Source: Palsa-506 sp963836355 (GTDB lineage Bacteria > Actinomycetota > Actinomycetes > Streptosporangiales > Streptosporangiaceae). From it: 64,000 bases of DNA. The stretch lies in the NCBI GenBank assembly GCA_963836355.1, contig CAWIJO010000020.1, positions 186,001-250,000 on the forward strand, in the 5' to 3' direction. The notes below the pieces were generated by a model. That model saw only the letters and a program-made list of their open reading frames with translations. It had not been told where the DNA came from and ran no database searches. Made by a program: the position numbers and the translations under genes. Below are positions 34,655 through 42,839 of this stretch, one piece after another (position 1 is the stretch's first letter; every line of letters begins with the position of its first letter).

Positions 34655-36862
34655 TCAGGCCTTCTCCAGGTACTCTGCCTGCTGCTGCGCAAGCAGCGCC
34701 CGCACCGCGGCAGCCAGCGCCGGCTGGCCGGCCAGTGCCGGGTCGGCGTCCACCAGGTCGGCGGCCGCCCGCCGGGCAAGGCCGATCAGCTCTTCATCGG
34801 CCAGCAGGGTCAGCAGCTTGAGGCTCGACTTCCGCCCGGCCTGGGCCGCGCCGAGCACATCGCCTTCGCGCCGCTGCTCAAGATCGAGCCTGGACAGCTT
34901 GAACCCGTCCAGCGTCGCGGCCACCGCATCCAGCCGCTGCCGCGACGGACTGCCGTCCTCCGCCTCGGTCACCAGCAGGCACAATCCCTCGTGGCTGCCC
35001 CGGCCGACCCGGCCGCGCAGCTGGTGCAGCTGGGATACGCCGAACCGGTCGGCGTCCATGATCACCATGGTGGTCGCGTTCGGCACGTCCACGCCGACCT
35101 CGACAACAGTGGTCGTGACCAGGACGTCTACCGATCCGCCCGCGAAGGCCAGCATCACGCGGTCCTTCTCGTCCGCCGGGAGGCGGCCGTGCAGCACCAC
35201 GAGCCGCAGGCCGGCCAGCGGGCCGCGCTCGAGCAGATCGGCAAGGTCCAGCACCGCCAGCGGCGGCCGCCTGGCGGCGTCCTGGCCGACTAGGTCCTCG
35301 TCAAGGCTGCCCTGGTCAGCGGCCTCCGCGCGGGCCGTCTCGTCCCCGCCGATCCGCGGGCAGACCACGTAGACCTGGCGGCCCTTGGCCGCCTCCTCGG
35401 CGACCCGTTCCCAGGTCCGTTCCAGGTACCTGGGCCGTTCGGCGGCGGGAACCACATGCGTGCTGATGGCCTGCCGCCCGGCCGGCAGCTCGGTCAAGGT
35501 GGAGACCTCCAGGTCGCCGAAGACCGTCATCGCCACCGTGCGCGGAATCGGCGTAGCGGTCATGACCAGCACGTGCGGCCGGCCATCGCCGGCCTTCTCG
35601 CGCAGCGCATCACGCTGCTCCACGCCGAACCGGTGCTGCTCATCAACCACTACCAGGCCCAGCTCGGCGAACTGCACGTTCTCCTCAAGCAGCGCATGGG
35701 TGCCGATCACGATCCCGGCGCTCCCGGAGGCGGCATCCAGCAGGGCCTTGCGCCGGGCGGCGGCGCCCAGCGAGCCGGTCAGCAGCGCCAGCCTGGTCGC
35801 CTGCTCCGCGCCGCCGAGCTGCCCGGCCTGGCCGAGCGGGCCGAGCAGCGCGCTGATCGAGCGGTGGTGCTGCTGCGCAAGCACCTCCGTGGGGGCGAGC
35901 AGCACGGCCTGACCGCCGCCGTCGATGACCTGCAGCATGGCCCGGACCGCGATCACCGTCTTGCCTGAGCCGACCTCGCCCTGCAGCAGCCGGTGCATCG
36001 GGTGATCGAGGGCAAGCTCGTCCGCGATCGTCGCACCGGCCAGCTGCTGGCCGATGGTCAGCTCGAACGGCAGCCGGCCGTCGAACTCCGCCAGCAGCCC
36101 GCCGGGCCGCTGGCGGCGCGGGATGGCCGAGAACGCGATGGCCGCCCGCCTGCGCTGCGCGAGGATCACCTGCAGCACGAACGCCTCATCCCACTTCAGC
36201 CGCTTCCTGGCCCGCTCCGCGTCCCGCCGGTCCGCCGGGCGGTGGATGCCGCGCAGCGCGTCGGCGAGGCCGCTGAGCTTGTGCTCGGCCCGGATAGCGC
36301 GCGGCAGCGGGTCGTCATCGACGTCGAGCAGGTCGAGCGCCATCCGCACCGAGTCGGCGATCTGCCAGGAGGTGATGTCCTTGGTAGCCGGGTAAACCGG
36401 GATCAGCTCGGCCGCATACTCGGCCGCCCGCACCACGGCCTCGCCGCTGCCCAGCAGCTCGTACTCCGGATGCGAGAGCTGGCGCTTGCCCTGGAAGGTC
36501 GAGACCTGGCCGGCGAACAGCCCGCGCACCCCAGGCTGCAGCGCCTTCTCGCGCCAGTCCTGCCGCCCCCGGCCGAAGAAGGTAAGCGCCAGCCGGCCGC
36601 GGCCGTCGGTGACCACCGCCTCCAGCACGGTGCCTGGCCGGTTCCGCATCTTGCGCACCGAGACGGACGCGATCTCGGCCTGCACGGTGACGTTCTCGCC
36701 GTCCCGCAGCGAGGCCAGGTCGGTCAGCTCGCCGCGGTTCTCATACCGGCGGGGATAGTGCCGGAGCAGCTCGCCCACGGTGGTCACGTCGAGCGCGGCC
36801 GCCAGCCGCTTGGCCGCCTTCGCGCCGACCACCGGGCCGAGCGGATCCTGCAGGCTCGCCAT
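34655..36862 (-). CDS. recG: ATP-dependent DNA helicase RecG
   Basis: 735 residues. The wedge domain (LLRHYPRRYENRGELTDL) is followed by the helicase core with Walker A GEVGSGKTVIAVRA near residue 296, VVDEQHRFGVEQR (DEQH box), TATPIPRTVAM and motif VI QLRGRVGRG. It remodels stalled forks and reverses branched DNA. The length is close to normal. A 30-residue insertion rich in Asp/Glu/Ala (about 525-560) stands out. Confidence 0.96.
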   Translation of the reverse strand: MASLQDPLGPVVGAKAAKRLAAALDVTTVGELLRHYPRRYENRGELTDLASLRDGENVTVQAEIASVSVRKMRNRPGTVLEAVVTDGRGRLALTFFGRGRQDWREKALQPGVRGLFAGQVSTFQGKRQLSHPEYELLGSGEAVVRAAEYAAELIPVYPATKDITSWQIADSVRMALDLLDVDDDPLPRAIRAEHKLSGLADALRGIHRPADRRDAERARKRLKWDEAFVLQVILAQRRRAAIAFSAIPRRQRPGGLLAEFDGRLPFELTIGQQLAGATIADELALDHPMHRLLQGEVGSGKTVIAVRAMLQVIDGGGQAVLLAPTEVLAQQHHRSISALLGPLGQAGQLGGAEQATRLALLTGSLGAAARRKALLDAASGSAGIVIGTHALLEENVQFAELGLVVVDEQHRFGVEQRDALREKAGDGRPHVLVMTATPIPRTVAMTVFGDLEVSTLTELPAGRQAISTHVVPAAERPRYLERTWERVAEEAAKGRQVYVVCPRIGGDETARAEAADQGSLDEDLVGQDAARRPPLAVLDLADLLERGPLAGLRLVVLHGRLPADEKDRVMLAFAGGSVDVLVTTTVVEVGVDVPNATTMVIMDADRFGVSQLHQLRGRVGRGSHEGLCLLVTEAEDGSPSRQRLDAVAATLDGFKLSRLDLEQRREGDVLGAAQAGRKSSLKLLTLLADEELIGLARRAAADLVDADPALAGQPALAAAVRALLAQQQAEYLEKA

Positions 36863-36868
36863 CGCCGG

Positions 36869-38503
36869 TCACTCCACTCCGATCAGCAGCGGCAGCCGCG
36901 CCGGGCCGCCGCCGTAGCAGACGGTCTCGATTCCCGGGCTAGCCTCCCGCAAGTGGCCGGCGACCAGCTCCGCCAGGCCGGCCTGGGCGCCCTGACCGTT
37001 ACCCTGAGCTGCGGTCTCGCCCTCCACCAGGGTCACCAGCTCGCCCCCGGCAGCCAGCAGGAAACCGGCGAGCGAGATTGCCACCTCGGCTGCCATCACT
37101 CCCGTCGCGACTAGCTCGTCCCCGGCGAACCCGAGCACCCGGCCGGGCCCGGCCGCCACCACCCGGCCATGCCGCATGGCGGCCGCGGCGGCCGTCATCG
37201 CGGCCACGTCTGCGCCGAAGGCGCGCAGCGGGTCGTGCACGGCAACCGCGGCCAGCCCCTGCACGGCGGAGCTGACCGGGATCACCGCCACCTCGATCCC
37301 CTCGTCCCCGAGCCGGGCAGCTGCCACTGCGGCGACAGCTGCCCCGGCAGGCCCGTCTGGCACGACGATGGCCTGAGCCCCGGCCTGCCGGAGCGCGCCG
37401 ATCAGCGCGGGCGGAGTCGGCCGGTCGCCGCTGTCGTAGCGGACGATCAGCGCGCCCGCAGCGCGCAGCAGCGCCGCCAGCCCGTCGCCCTCCGCGACCG
37501 CAACTACCCGGCGGGCGGCCTGCGGCGCGGTGCCGAGGAAGGTGACGGTGATCCGGCGCGGACGGCCGGCCCGCAGCCCCTCCTCGATCGCGGCGCCGGC
37601 GTCGGCGACGTGCACGTGCACGTGCCAGAGATCGCCGCCGCCGACGATCACCAGCGAGCCGCCAAGCGCGTCCAGGCGCTCGCGCAGCCCGGCAACATCC
37701 GGGGCAGCCGCTGCCAGCAGGTAGGTGACCTCGTAGGCGGCGCCAGGCCCGGCCGCAGCGGCCTCCCCCGCAGGCGCCACCGCCGGGCCGGCTCCGGCTG
37801 CTGGCCGGGCTGCGCCGGAACCGCCGGTCGCGGCGGCTGGCACGGCATGGTGCGGCGCGGCGGCAGGCACCTGATAAACATTTGGAACGCGGCCCGTGAC
37901 GGTGGCTGTCAGCGCATCAAGCAGCACGCAGTACCCGGCAGCTCCGGCGTCGACCACACCGCTGGCGGCAAGCACGTCCAGCTGCCCGGAGGTTCTGGCC
38001 AGTGCCTCGCGGGCGCCCGCCGCGGCGGCGGCGACAACCGCCGTGAGAGAGCCGCGGGAACCGCTCACGGCCAGCGCGGCCGCGTCAGCGACGGTCAGCA
38101 TGGTCCCCTCGACGGGCCGGCGCACCGCTGCCCGGGCGGCCCCGGCGGCGCGGGCCAGCGCGCGGGCCAGCACCTCGCCGTCGCACCGGGCGGCAGGGCC
38201 GCAGATCTCGGCCAGGCCGCGGAGCAGCTGGCTGACGATCACGCCGGAGTTGCCGCAGGCGCCGAGCAGCGCGCCATGTGCGGCGGCCTGCCAGACATCG
38301 CCAGGCTCGGACCCGGCCGGCACCGCGTCCGCGGCGTCCGCCGCGGACAGCAGCGTGAGCTGCAGATTCGTCCCGGTGTCCGCGTCGGGGACCGGGAACA
38401 CGTTCAGTGCGTCGATCGCCGCCCTGGTCTGCGCCAGCGCGTCAGCGGCCAGCCGGCACCACCGCCGGACGGCAGCACCGTCCATCGCCTGCAGCGCCGT
38501 CAT
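36869..38503 (-). CDS. DAK2/DegV-type kinase-like protein (FakA/YloV family)
   Basis: 544 residues from ATG 38503; the open frame reaches 38785 but runs into the rpmB promoter. The N-terminal DhaL domain has NVFPVPDADTGTNL, whose Asp residues bind Mg-ATP, and GNSGVIVSQLLRG. A middle region and a C-terminal DAK1-like part (LITVTFLGT-type pattern, VVAVAEGDGLAALL) follow. Relatives phosphorylate fatty acids bound to FakB/DegV proteins. No DegV gene is nearby. It is 6 bp upstream of recG, a conserved actinobacterial pair. Confidence 0.88.
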   Translation of the reverse strand: MTALQAMDGAAVRRWCRLAADALAQTRAAIDALNVFPVPDADTGTNLQLTLLSAADAADAVPAGSEPGDVWQAAAHGALLGACGNSGVIVSQLLRGLAEICGPAARCDGEVLARALARAAGAARAAVRRPVEGTMLTVADAAALAVSGSRGSLTAVVAAAAAGAREALARTSGQLDVLAASGVVDAGAAGYCVLLDALTATVTGRVPNVYQVPAAAPHHAVPAAATGGSGAARPAAGAGPAVAPAGEAAAAGPGAAYEVTYLLAAAAPDVAGLRERLDALGGSLVIVGGGDLWHVHVHVADAGAAIEEGLRAGRPRRITVTFLGTAPQAARRVVAVAEGDGLAALLRAAGALIVRYDSGDRPTPPALIGALRQAGAQAIVVPDGPAGAAVAAVAAARLGDEGIEVAVIPVSSAVQGLAAVAVHDPLRAFGADVAAMTAAAAAMRHGRVVAAGPGRVLGFAGDELVATGVMAAEVAISLAGFLLAAGGELVTLVEGETAAQGNGQGAQAGLAELVAGHLREASPGIETVCYGGGPARLPLLIGVE

Positions 38504-38586
38504 GCACCCACGATAGGACCAGGAACCGTCAGCCGCGGGCAGCCGAGACCCGGCGGCCGTCTCCGGCCCGGCTCGCGCGAACTGCG

Positions 38587-38622
38587 CCGGTCGGATATCC
38601 TTCGCCGGTCGGATATCCTTCG
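38587..38622. repeat. 18-bp tandem duplication upstream of rpmB
   Basis: CCGGTCGGATATCCTTCG occurs at 38587-38604 and again, identical, at 38605-38622. It lies 66-101 bp upstream of the rpmB start in the divergent region with the DAK-like gene. Each copy contains the palindrome GGATATCC. It may be a regulator site or a duplicated promoter element. Confidence 0.8.
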
Positions 38623-38687
38623 ACGACCGTTCCGGACCGCGTCCGGTACGACGACCTATCTCACCAGCACCCAAATGGAGCGATCCC

Positions 38688-38873
38688 GTGGCTTCCGTCT
38701 GCGACGTCTGCGGCAAGAGGCCGGGCTTCGGCAATAACGTTTCGCACTCGCACCGCCGCACCCCGCGCCGCTGGAACCCGAACATTCAGCGCGTGCGCGC
38801 CATGGTCGGCCGGACCCCCCGGCGGCTCAACGTGTGCACGTCGTGCATCAAGGCCGGCAAGGTCACCCGCTGA
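38688..38873 (+). CDS. rpmB: 50S ribosomal protein bL28
   Basis: 61 residues from GTG 38688 with GGAG 7 nt upstream. It begins ASVCDVCGKRPGFGNNVSHS after the start residue and has a second pair at LNVCTSCIKAG, so this is the zinc-binding Cys4 form. RWNPNIQRVR is typical. The last 11 bp overlap the thiD 3' end on the opposite strand. Confidence 0.96.
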   Translation: MASVCDVCGKRPGFGNNVSHSHRRTPRRWNPNIQRVRAMVGRTPRRLNVCTSCIKAGKVTR

Positions 38874-39669
38874 CCGGCTGGCGGATCCGCCAGGCATGAT
38901 CTACCGGGCCGATTCCCGCCCCGAGCGGGAATCCCGCCCCGATCGCGCCGGTCACGTAGTCTTTCGCGGCCTCAACCGCCGCGGGCACGCCCATTCCCAT
39001 GGCCAGAAACGACGCGATCGCTGATGCCAGCGTGCAGCCGGTGCCGTGGGTGTGCCGGCTGACGATGCGCTGGCCGGGGAACCGGATCGCGTCCGACCCG
39101 TCGAACAGCAGGTCCACCGGATTCCCCGGCAGGTGCCCGCCCTTGACCAGCACCCAGCGGGGCCCGAGCGCGCTGAGCGCAGCTGCGGCCCGCCGCATTC
39201 CGGCCTCGTCGGTGATCTCGGTGCCGGTCAGCAGCTCGGCTTCGAGCAGGTTCGGGGTCAGCACGGTGGCCAGCGGCAGCAGGTCGGCCCGGACCGCCTC
39301 CAGGGTCCCGGCCGACAGCAGGCTGTCGCCGTGCTTCGACACCGCGACCGGATCCACCACGACCGGGGCCGGCTGGTCGGCCAGCATGCTGGCCACCGTC
39401 TGCACGATGGCCGGCGAGGCAAGCATCCCGGTCTTGATGGCGTGCACGCTGATATCGCCGAGTACCGAGGCAAGCTGGGCCCGGACCGCGTCCGGCGGCA
39501 ACTCCCAGTACCCCTGGACGCCCACCGAGTTCTGCGCAGTGACGGCGCAGACCACGCTCATCCCGTGCACGCCGAGCGCGAGCATCGTCTTAAGGTCGGC
39601 CTGGATGCCGGCGCCGCCAGCCGAATCGGAGCCGGCCACGGCGAGCACGCAAGGGGGAGTCGACGGCAT
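38863..39669 (-). CDS. thiD: Hydroxymethylpyrimidine/phosphomethylpyrimidine kinase
   Basis: Phosphorylates HMP and HMP-P in thiamin synthesis. 268 residues of the ribokinase fold: VAGSDSAGGAGIQADLKTML, AVTAQNSVGVQGYW, VVDPVAVSKHGDSLL, ATVLTPNLLEAELL and the anion hole SRHTHGTGCTLASAIAS. Near thiL, which acts last in the same pathway. Convergent with rpmB. Confidence 0.96.
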   Translation of the reverse strand: MPSTPPCVLAVAGSDSAGGAGIQADLKTMLALGVHGMSVVCAVTAQNSVGVQGYWELPPDAVRAQLASVLGDISVHAIKTGMLASPAIVQTVASMLADQPAPVVVDPVAVSKHGDSLLSAGTLEAVRADLLPLATVLTPNLLEAELLTGTEITDEAGMRRAAAALSALGPRWVLVKGGHLPGNPVDLLFDGSDAIRFPGQRIVSRHTHGTGCTLASAIASFLAMGMGVPAAVEAAKDYVTGAIGAGFPLGAGIGPVDHAWRIRQPVSG

Positions 39670-39785
39670 CCACCCAGGGTAGTTCCGCCGGGCGGTACCT
39701 CAGCCGGCCCGGTGACCGGTGGCCACGCGTCGCTGCGGCGAACACCGCGCGCCGTGGCTGGGGCACTGGCCCCGGACAATCCGTT

Positions 39786-40619
39786 TCAGCTGGAATTTCG
39801 CGGCATTGCGCCGAAGCGGCAGTAGGCTCCGTCGAACCTGCAGCCGGACGGCTGTCCTGGCGAGCCGTTGGCGATGATCAGGATCCGGACCTGGTCCCCG
39901 GCCGGCTCCCCCCATGGCCACGGGACTGCCGATGCGACCCCGCCGTCGCTGTCGTCCCTGGCCACCCATTTCGCGCCGGTTACCGAGTCGATATGCACGC
40001 CCGGGTAGCGGAACTCCAGCCGCCAGCTGCCGAGATCGGCCCGGCTGGTGATGGTGATCAGCGCGGTGAACCCGGCCGGCCAGCGCTGCAATGTCTGGTA
40101 CCGCACGTCAACCGGCGCGCCGTGCCGGGCGGCCGGCCGGCGGCCGGCGGGTGCCAGGGCCGCTGGCGGTCCGGGCGGCGTCACCGCTGGCGTCACCGCT
40201 GGCGTCGCCGGGCCGACCCCCGACCCGGCGCGGCCGCGCGCGCGCGGCTGACTGGCGTGCCGCAGCCGGACACCGGGCCTGGTCGCGGCCAGGCCGCCTG
40301 CCGGCTGCCCCGGCGCGGCGCTGGCACAGGCCTGCTGCCGGCAGTTCGCGCCAGGGTAAGTCGGGCTGTAGGTAAGCACCGCGTGCGGCACGTTGAGCGC
40401 CAGGCCGGCGGCGACCACGATGCCCGCGCCGGCCGACAGCCACGGAGTCATCAGGATGCCGCGGAAGGAGCGGGCCCGCGGGCGGGCAGCGCCATGGACT
40501 CCGGCCGTCCCGGCCCGCGTGGCCGCATGCCACGGACGGGCGGGCCGCCATGACCGAATGGCAAGCGCAAGCCCTGGCGCATACCAGGGCCTTGCCTCGC
40601 CTTTACGGTGTCGTGGCAT
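39786..40619 (-). CDS. Membrane-anchored protein with a CBM2-like (cellulose-binding type) domain
   Basis: 277 residues from ATG 40619 (a TTG at 40640 is also possible). One membrane segment (LSAGAGIVVAAGLALNV) is followed by a Pro/Ala-rich linker and a C-terminal domain of about 100 residues. That domain has LQRWPAGFTALITITSRAD, LGSWRLEFRYPG, VPWPWGEPA and a final CRFDGAYCRFG. The Trp positions and the closing Cys pair resemble carbohydrate-binding module family 2, but without a catalytic domain. It probably sits outside the membrane. It is inserted between thiD and thiL, not a usual place. Confidence 0.7.
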   Translation of the reverse strand: MPRHRKGEARPWYAPGLALAIRSWRPARPWHAATRAGTAGVHGAARPRARSFRGILMTPWLSAGAGIVVAAGLALNVPHAVLTYSPTYPGANCRQQACASAAPGQPAGGLAATRPGVRLRHASQPRARGRAGSGVGPATPAVTPAVTPPGPPAALAPAGRRPAARHGAPVDVRYQTLQRWPAGFTALITITSRADLGSWRLEFRYPGVHIDSVTGAKWVARDDSDGGVASAVPWPWGEPAGDQVRILIIANGSPGQPSGCRFDGAYCRFGAMPRNSS

Positions 40620-40701
40620 CGGGGGGTTTATACCAAGCAACTTTCCTGCGGGGTAATGCTGAGATGTAGTCGATCAGATGCCGCAAGTGATTGCTGCCCG
40701 T

Positions 40702-41601
40702 TCAGCGGAAATGATCCCATCCGCCGGCCACAGGCGAACTGCCGCCGTCGACGCGTACCCCGCGGCCTGCGCTAACCGTGCCGATGACCGACCAGCGGTC
40801 TGGCAATTGCGTGCCCGCCGGGAAGGTGGCTGCCAGCGAGTGATCCTCGCCGCCGGTGAGCGCCCAGTCGAGCCAGTCCGCGCCGCCCAGCGCCGCCGCC
40901 GCCTCGGCCAGCCGGGGGTCGGCCGGCAGCCGCGTGGTGTCGATGTCGATACGCACCGCGCTGGCCGCGGCGACGTGACCAAGATCCTGCACCAGCCCGT
41001 CGCTGATGTCGATCATCGAGGTAGCGCCCAGGAGCGCTGCCTGCGGCCCGGCGTCGTACGGCGGCTGCGGCCGCCGGTGCGCCGCGACCAGGGAGGCCGG
41101 CTCGGCGCGGCCAGCCGCGAGCAGCGCAAGTCCCGCCGCCGACCGGCCGCCCACACCCGCCAGCGCCACCTGGTCGCCCGGCCGGGCTCCACCCCTGGTG
41201 ACTGGATCCCGGCCGGCCAGGTCGCCAAGCGCAGTGACCGCGATCATGATCGTGTCGGCACTGCTTACGTCGCCGCCGGCCACCGACGCCCCGGCCCTGG
41301 CGGTTTCCTGCGCCAGCCCGCGAACCAGATCCATGGCCCAGCTGGCAGGCAGGTCGCCGGGCGCAGCGAAGCCCACCAGCAGTACGGTCGGCGCGGCGCC
41401 CATCGCGGCGATGTCCGCCAGGTTCTGCGCCGCGGCTTTGCAGCCCACGTCGGACGCCGCCGACCAGTCCCGGCGGAAATGCCGCCCCTCGACAAGCAGG
41501 TCCATCGTCGCCACTACCCGGGAATCGGGCGCGCGGAGCACCGCGGCGTCATCGCCGATGCCGACAAGCTGTGCCGGGCCGGCCGGCAACGCGGCCTTCA
41601 T
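40702..41601 (-). CDS. thiL: Thiamine-monophosphate kinase, start codon unclear
   Basis: Phosphorylates thiamin-P to the cofactor thiamin-PP. 299 residues from ATG 41601 with GIGDDAAVLRAP, DLLVEGRHFRRDW, NLADIAAMGAAPTVLLVG, ISDGLVQDLGHVA and TGGEDHSLAATFP. Upstream of this ATG the same frame reads TVADLGEFGLIAA, which matches the conserved ThiL N-terminus (GEFGLI). But between 41602 and about 41800 there is no ATG, GTG or TTG in frame. The start may be a rare codon, or bases may be missing. Confidence 0.92.
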   Translation of the reverse strand: MKAALPAGPAQLVGIGDDAAVLRAPDSRVVATMDLLVEGRHFRRDWSAASDVGCKAAAQNLADIAAMGAAPTVLLVGFAAPGDLPASWAMDLVRGLAQETARAGASVAGGDVSSADTIMIAVTALGDLAGRDPVTRGGARPGDQVALAGVGGRSAAGLALLAAGRAEPASLVAAHRRPQPPYDAGPQAALLGATSMIDISDGLVQDLGHVAAASAVRIDIDTTRLPADPRLAEAAAALGGADWLDWALTGGEDHSLAATFPAGTQLPDRWSVIGTVSAGRGVRVDGGSSPVAGGWDHFR

Positions 41602-41813
41602 CGCCGCGATGAGCCCGAATTCGCCCAGGTCCGCTACGGTGATGTAAGCCCCCGCAAGGTCCGCTGCCGCTGCCCGATACGACGCCGCCTGCCGCGGCGC
41701 GCTCCGCGCCGCCTGCGGGAAGCCGGGCCCGCCGGCCGCCAGGTCCCCTTGCGGGACTGGCGAGCCAGTACCTAAGGTAGCGTGGCGATCACACTGGCGC
41801 CCGGGAGGACCGC

Positions 41814-42047
41814 ATGGTGCAGGCTTACATCCTCGTTCAGACAGAGGTCGGCAAGGCCGCCGATGTTGCCGTGCACATCGGCCAGATCACTGGCGTCACG
41901 CAGGCGGACGATGTCACCGGCCCCTACGACGTCATCGTCCGCGCCGAGGCCGACAACGTGGATGATCTCGGCAAGCTCGTAGTCGCGCAGATTCAGTCGG
42001 TCAGCGGGATCACCCGCACGCTGACTTGCCCGATCGTGCACATCTAG
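41814..42047 (+). CDS. Stand-alone AsnC/Lrp-type ligand-binding (RAM) domain protein
   Basis: 77 residues: MVQAYILVQTEVGKAADVAV, then TGPYDVIVRAEADNVDDLGK and IVHI at the end. This is the effector-binding half of Lrp/AsnC regulators without the DNA-binding helix-turn-helix. GGGAGGA is 6 nt upstream. Such SARD proteins form oligomers that bind amino acids and may pair with full-length Lrp. Neighbouring thiL and cofC keep this gene in a common actinobacterial place. Confidence 0.92.
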   Translation: MVQAYILVQTEVGKAADVAVHIGQITGVTQADDVTGPYDVIVRAEADNVDDLGKLVVAQIQSVSGITRTLTCPIVHI

Positions 42048-42073
42048 GCCCCGTCGGCCCTGCTCGGGTTAGC

Positions 42074-42119
42074 GGTGAAGATTTAGCCGGCGGGAACCGG
42101 CCAGATATTAACCGCCAAT
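42074..42119. repeat. 46-bp intergenic element, copy 2
   Basis: Gap-free match to 10521-10566 (35 of 46 positions the same; six of the eleven changes are in the 6-bp core between the two CCGG blocks). It lies in the 82-bp convergent gap between the AsnC-type gene and cofC, so it could terminate or insulate both. See copy 1 for the consensus. Confidence 0.85.
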
Positions 42120-42129
42120 TCATTGGCTG

Positions 42130-42771
42130 CTAGGCCAGCTCCGCCGCCAGCACGGCGGTCCGCGGCCCGAGGCCAAGTGCCGCGGCGCTGCGCAGGTCGG
42201 CCGGGGTATCCACGTCTCGCCGCAGTCCCGGCAGGCCGGGCAGGTCAAGCTCGACGGCGCCGCCCGCCCGGTGCAGCTCCCGCGACCCCGGACCGAACCG
42301 CGGGCAGAACGCCGCCGTCGGCCCGGCCGTGTACAGCGTTGTCCCGGAGCCGGACGCGTCCGGCACGAACGCCTGCGCCAAGCCGCTCGCCGCCGCCAGC
42401 GCGCGGCCGATTTCCGCCGGGTCCAGGGCGGGCAGGTCAGCAGCGAGTCCGGCCCGCCCGCGGCCGGGCCAGCGGGCGTCCGCGTAAGCTGCCCCGAAGA
42501 CAAGCGCGGGATTGAGCCCGGCGCCCGGCTTGTCGGCGACGACATGCGCGCCCAGGCCGGCCAGCTCGACCCCGGCCGCGCCGTCGTCGGTCACCACGAT
42601 GACGGCGGCGATCGCCGGGCAGGCCAGCGCCGAGGCGACCGTGTCTGCCGCCATCGCCAGGGCCAGCTCGCCCCGGCGTGACCCGGCCAGGCTGGCGAGC
42701 CGGGACTTCGCCCGGGCAAGTACCTTGACGGGAATCACCAGCGACCAGCGGAGCGGCGGTTTCGGGGCCAT
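42130..42771 (-). CDS. cofC: 2-phospho-L-lactate / phosphoenolpyruvate guanylyltransferase (coenzyme F420)
   Basis: 213 residues from ATG 42771. Activates the phospho-3-carbon acid with GTP in F420 synthesis. WSLVIPVKVLARAKSRL is the P-loop-like start, VIVVTDD and AADLPALDPAEI follow, and FVPDASGSGTTLY is the family signature (GTNTL-like, here SGTTL). The end RRDVDTPADL is typical. It shows that the organism makes F420. Divergent from plsC with 68 bp between starts. Confidence 0.92.
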   Translation of the reverse strand: MAPKPPLRWSLVIPVKVLARAKSRLASLAGSRRGELALAMAADTVASALACPAIAAVIVVTDDGAAGVELAGLGAHVVADKPGAGLNPALVFGAAYADARWPGRGRAGLAADLPALDPAEIGRALAAASGLAQAFVPDASGSGTTLYTAGPTAAFCPRFGPGSRELHRAGGAVELDLPGLPGLRRDVDTPADLRSAAALGLGPRTAVLAAELA

Positions 42772-42839
42772 GTGTCTGATCCTGCCCGCCCGTAGGTCCC
42801 GCCTCGACACGGCGCCGGCCCAACCGGGACACTGATCAG

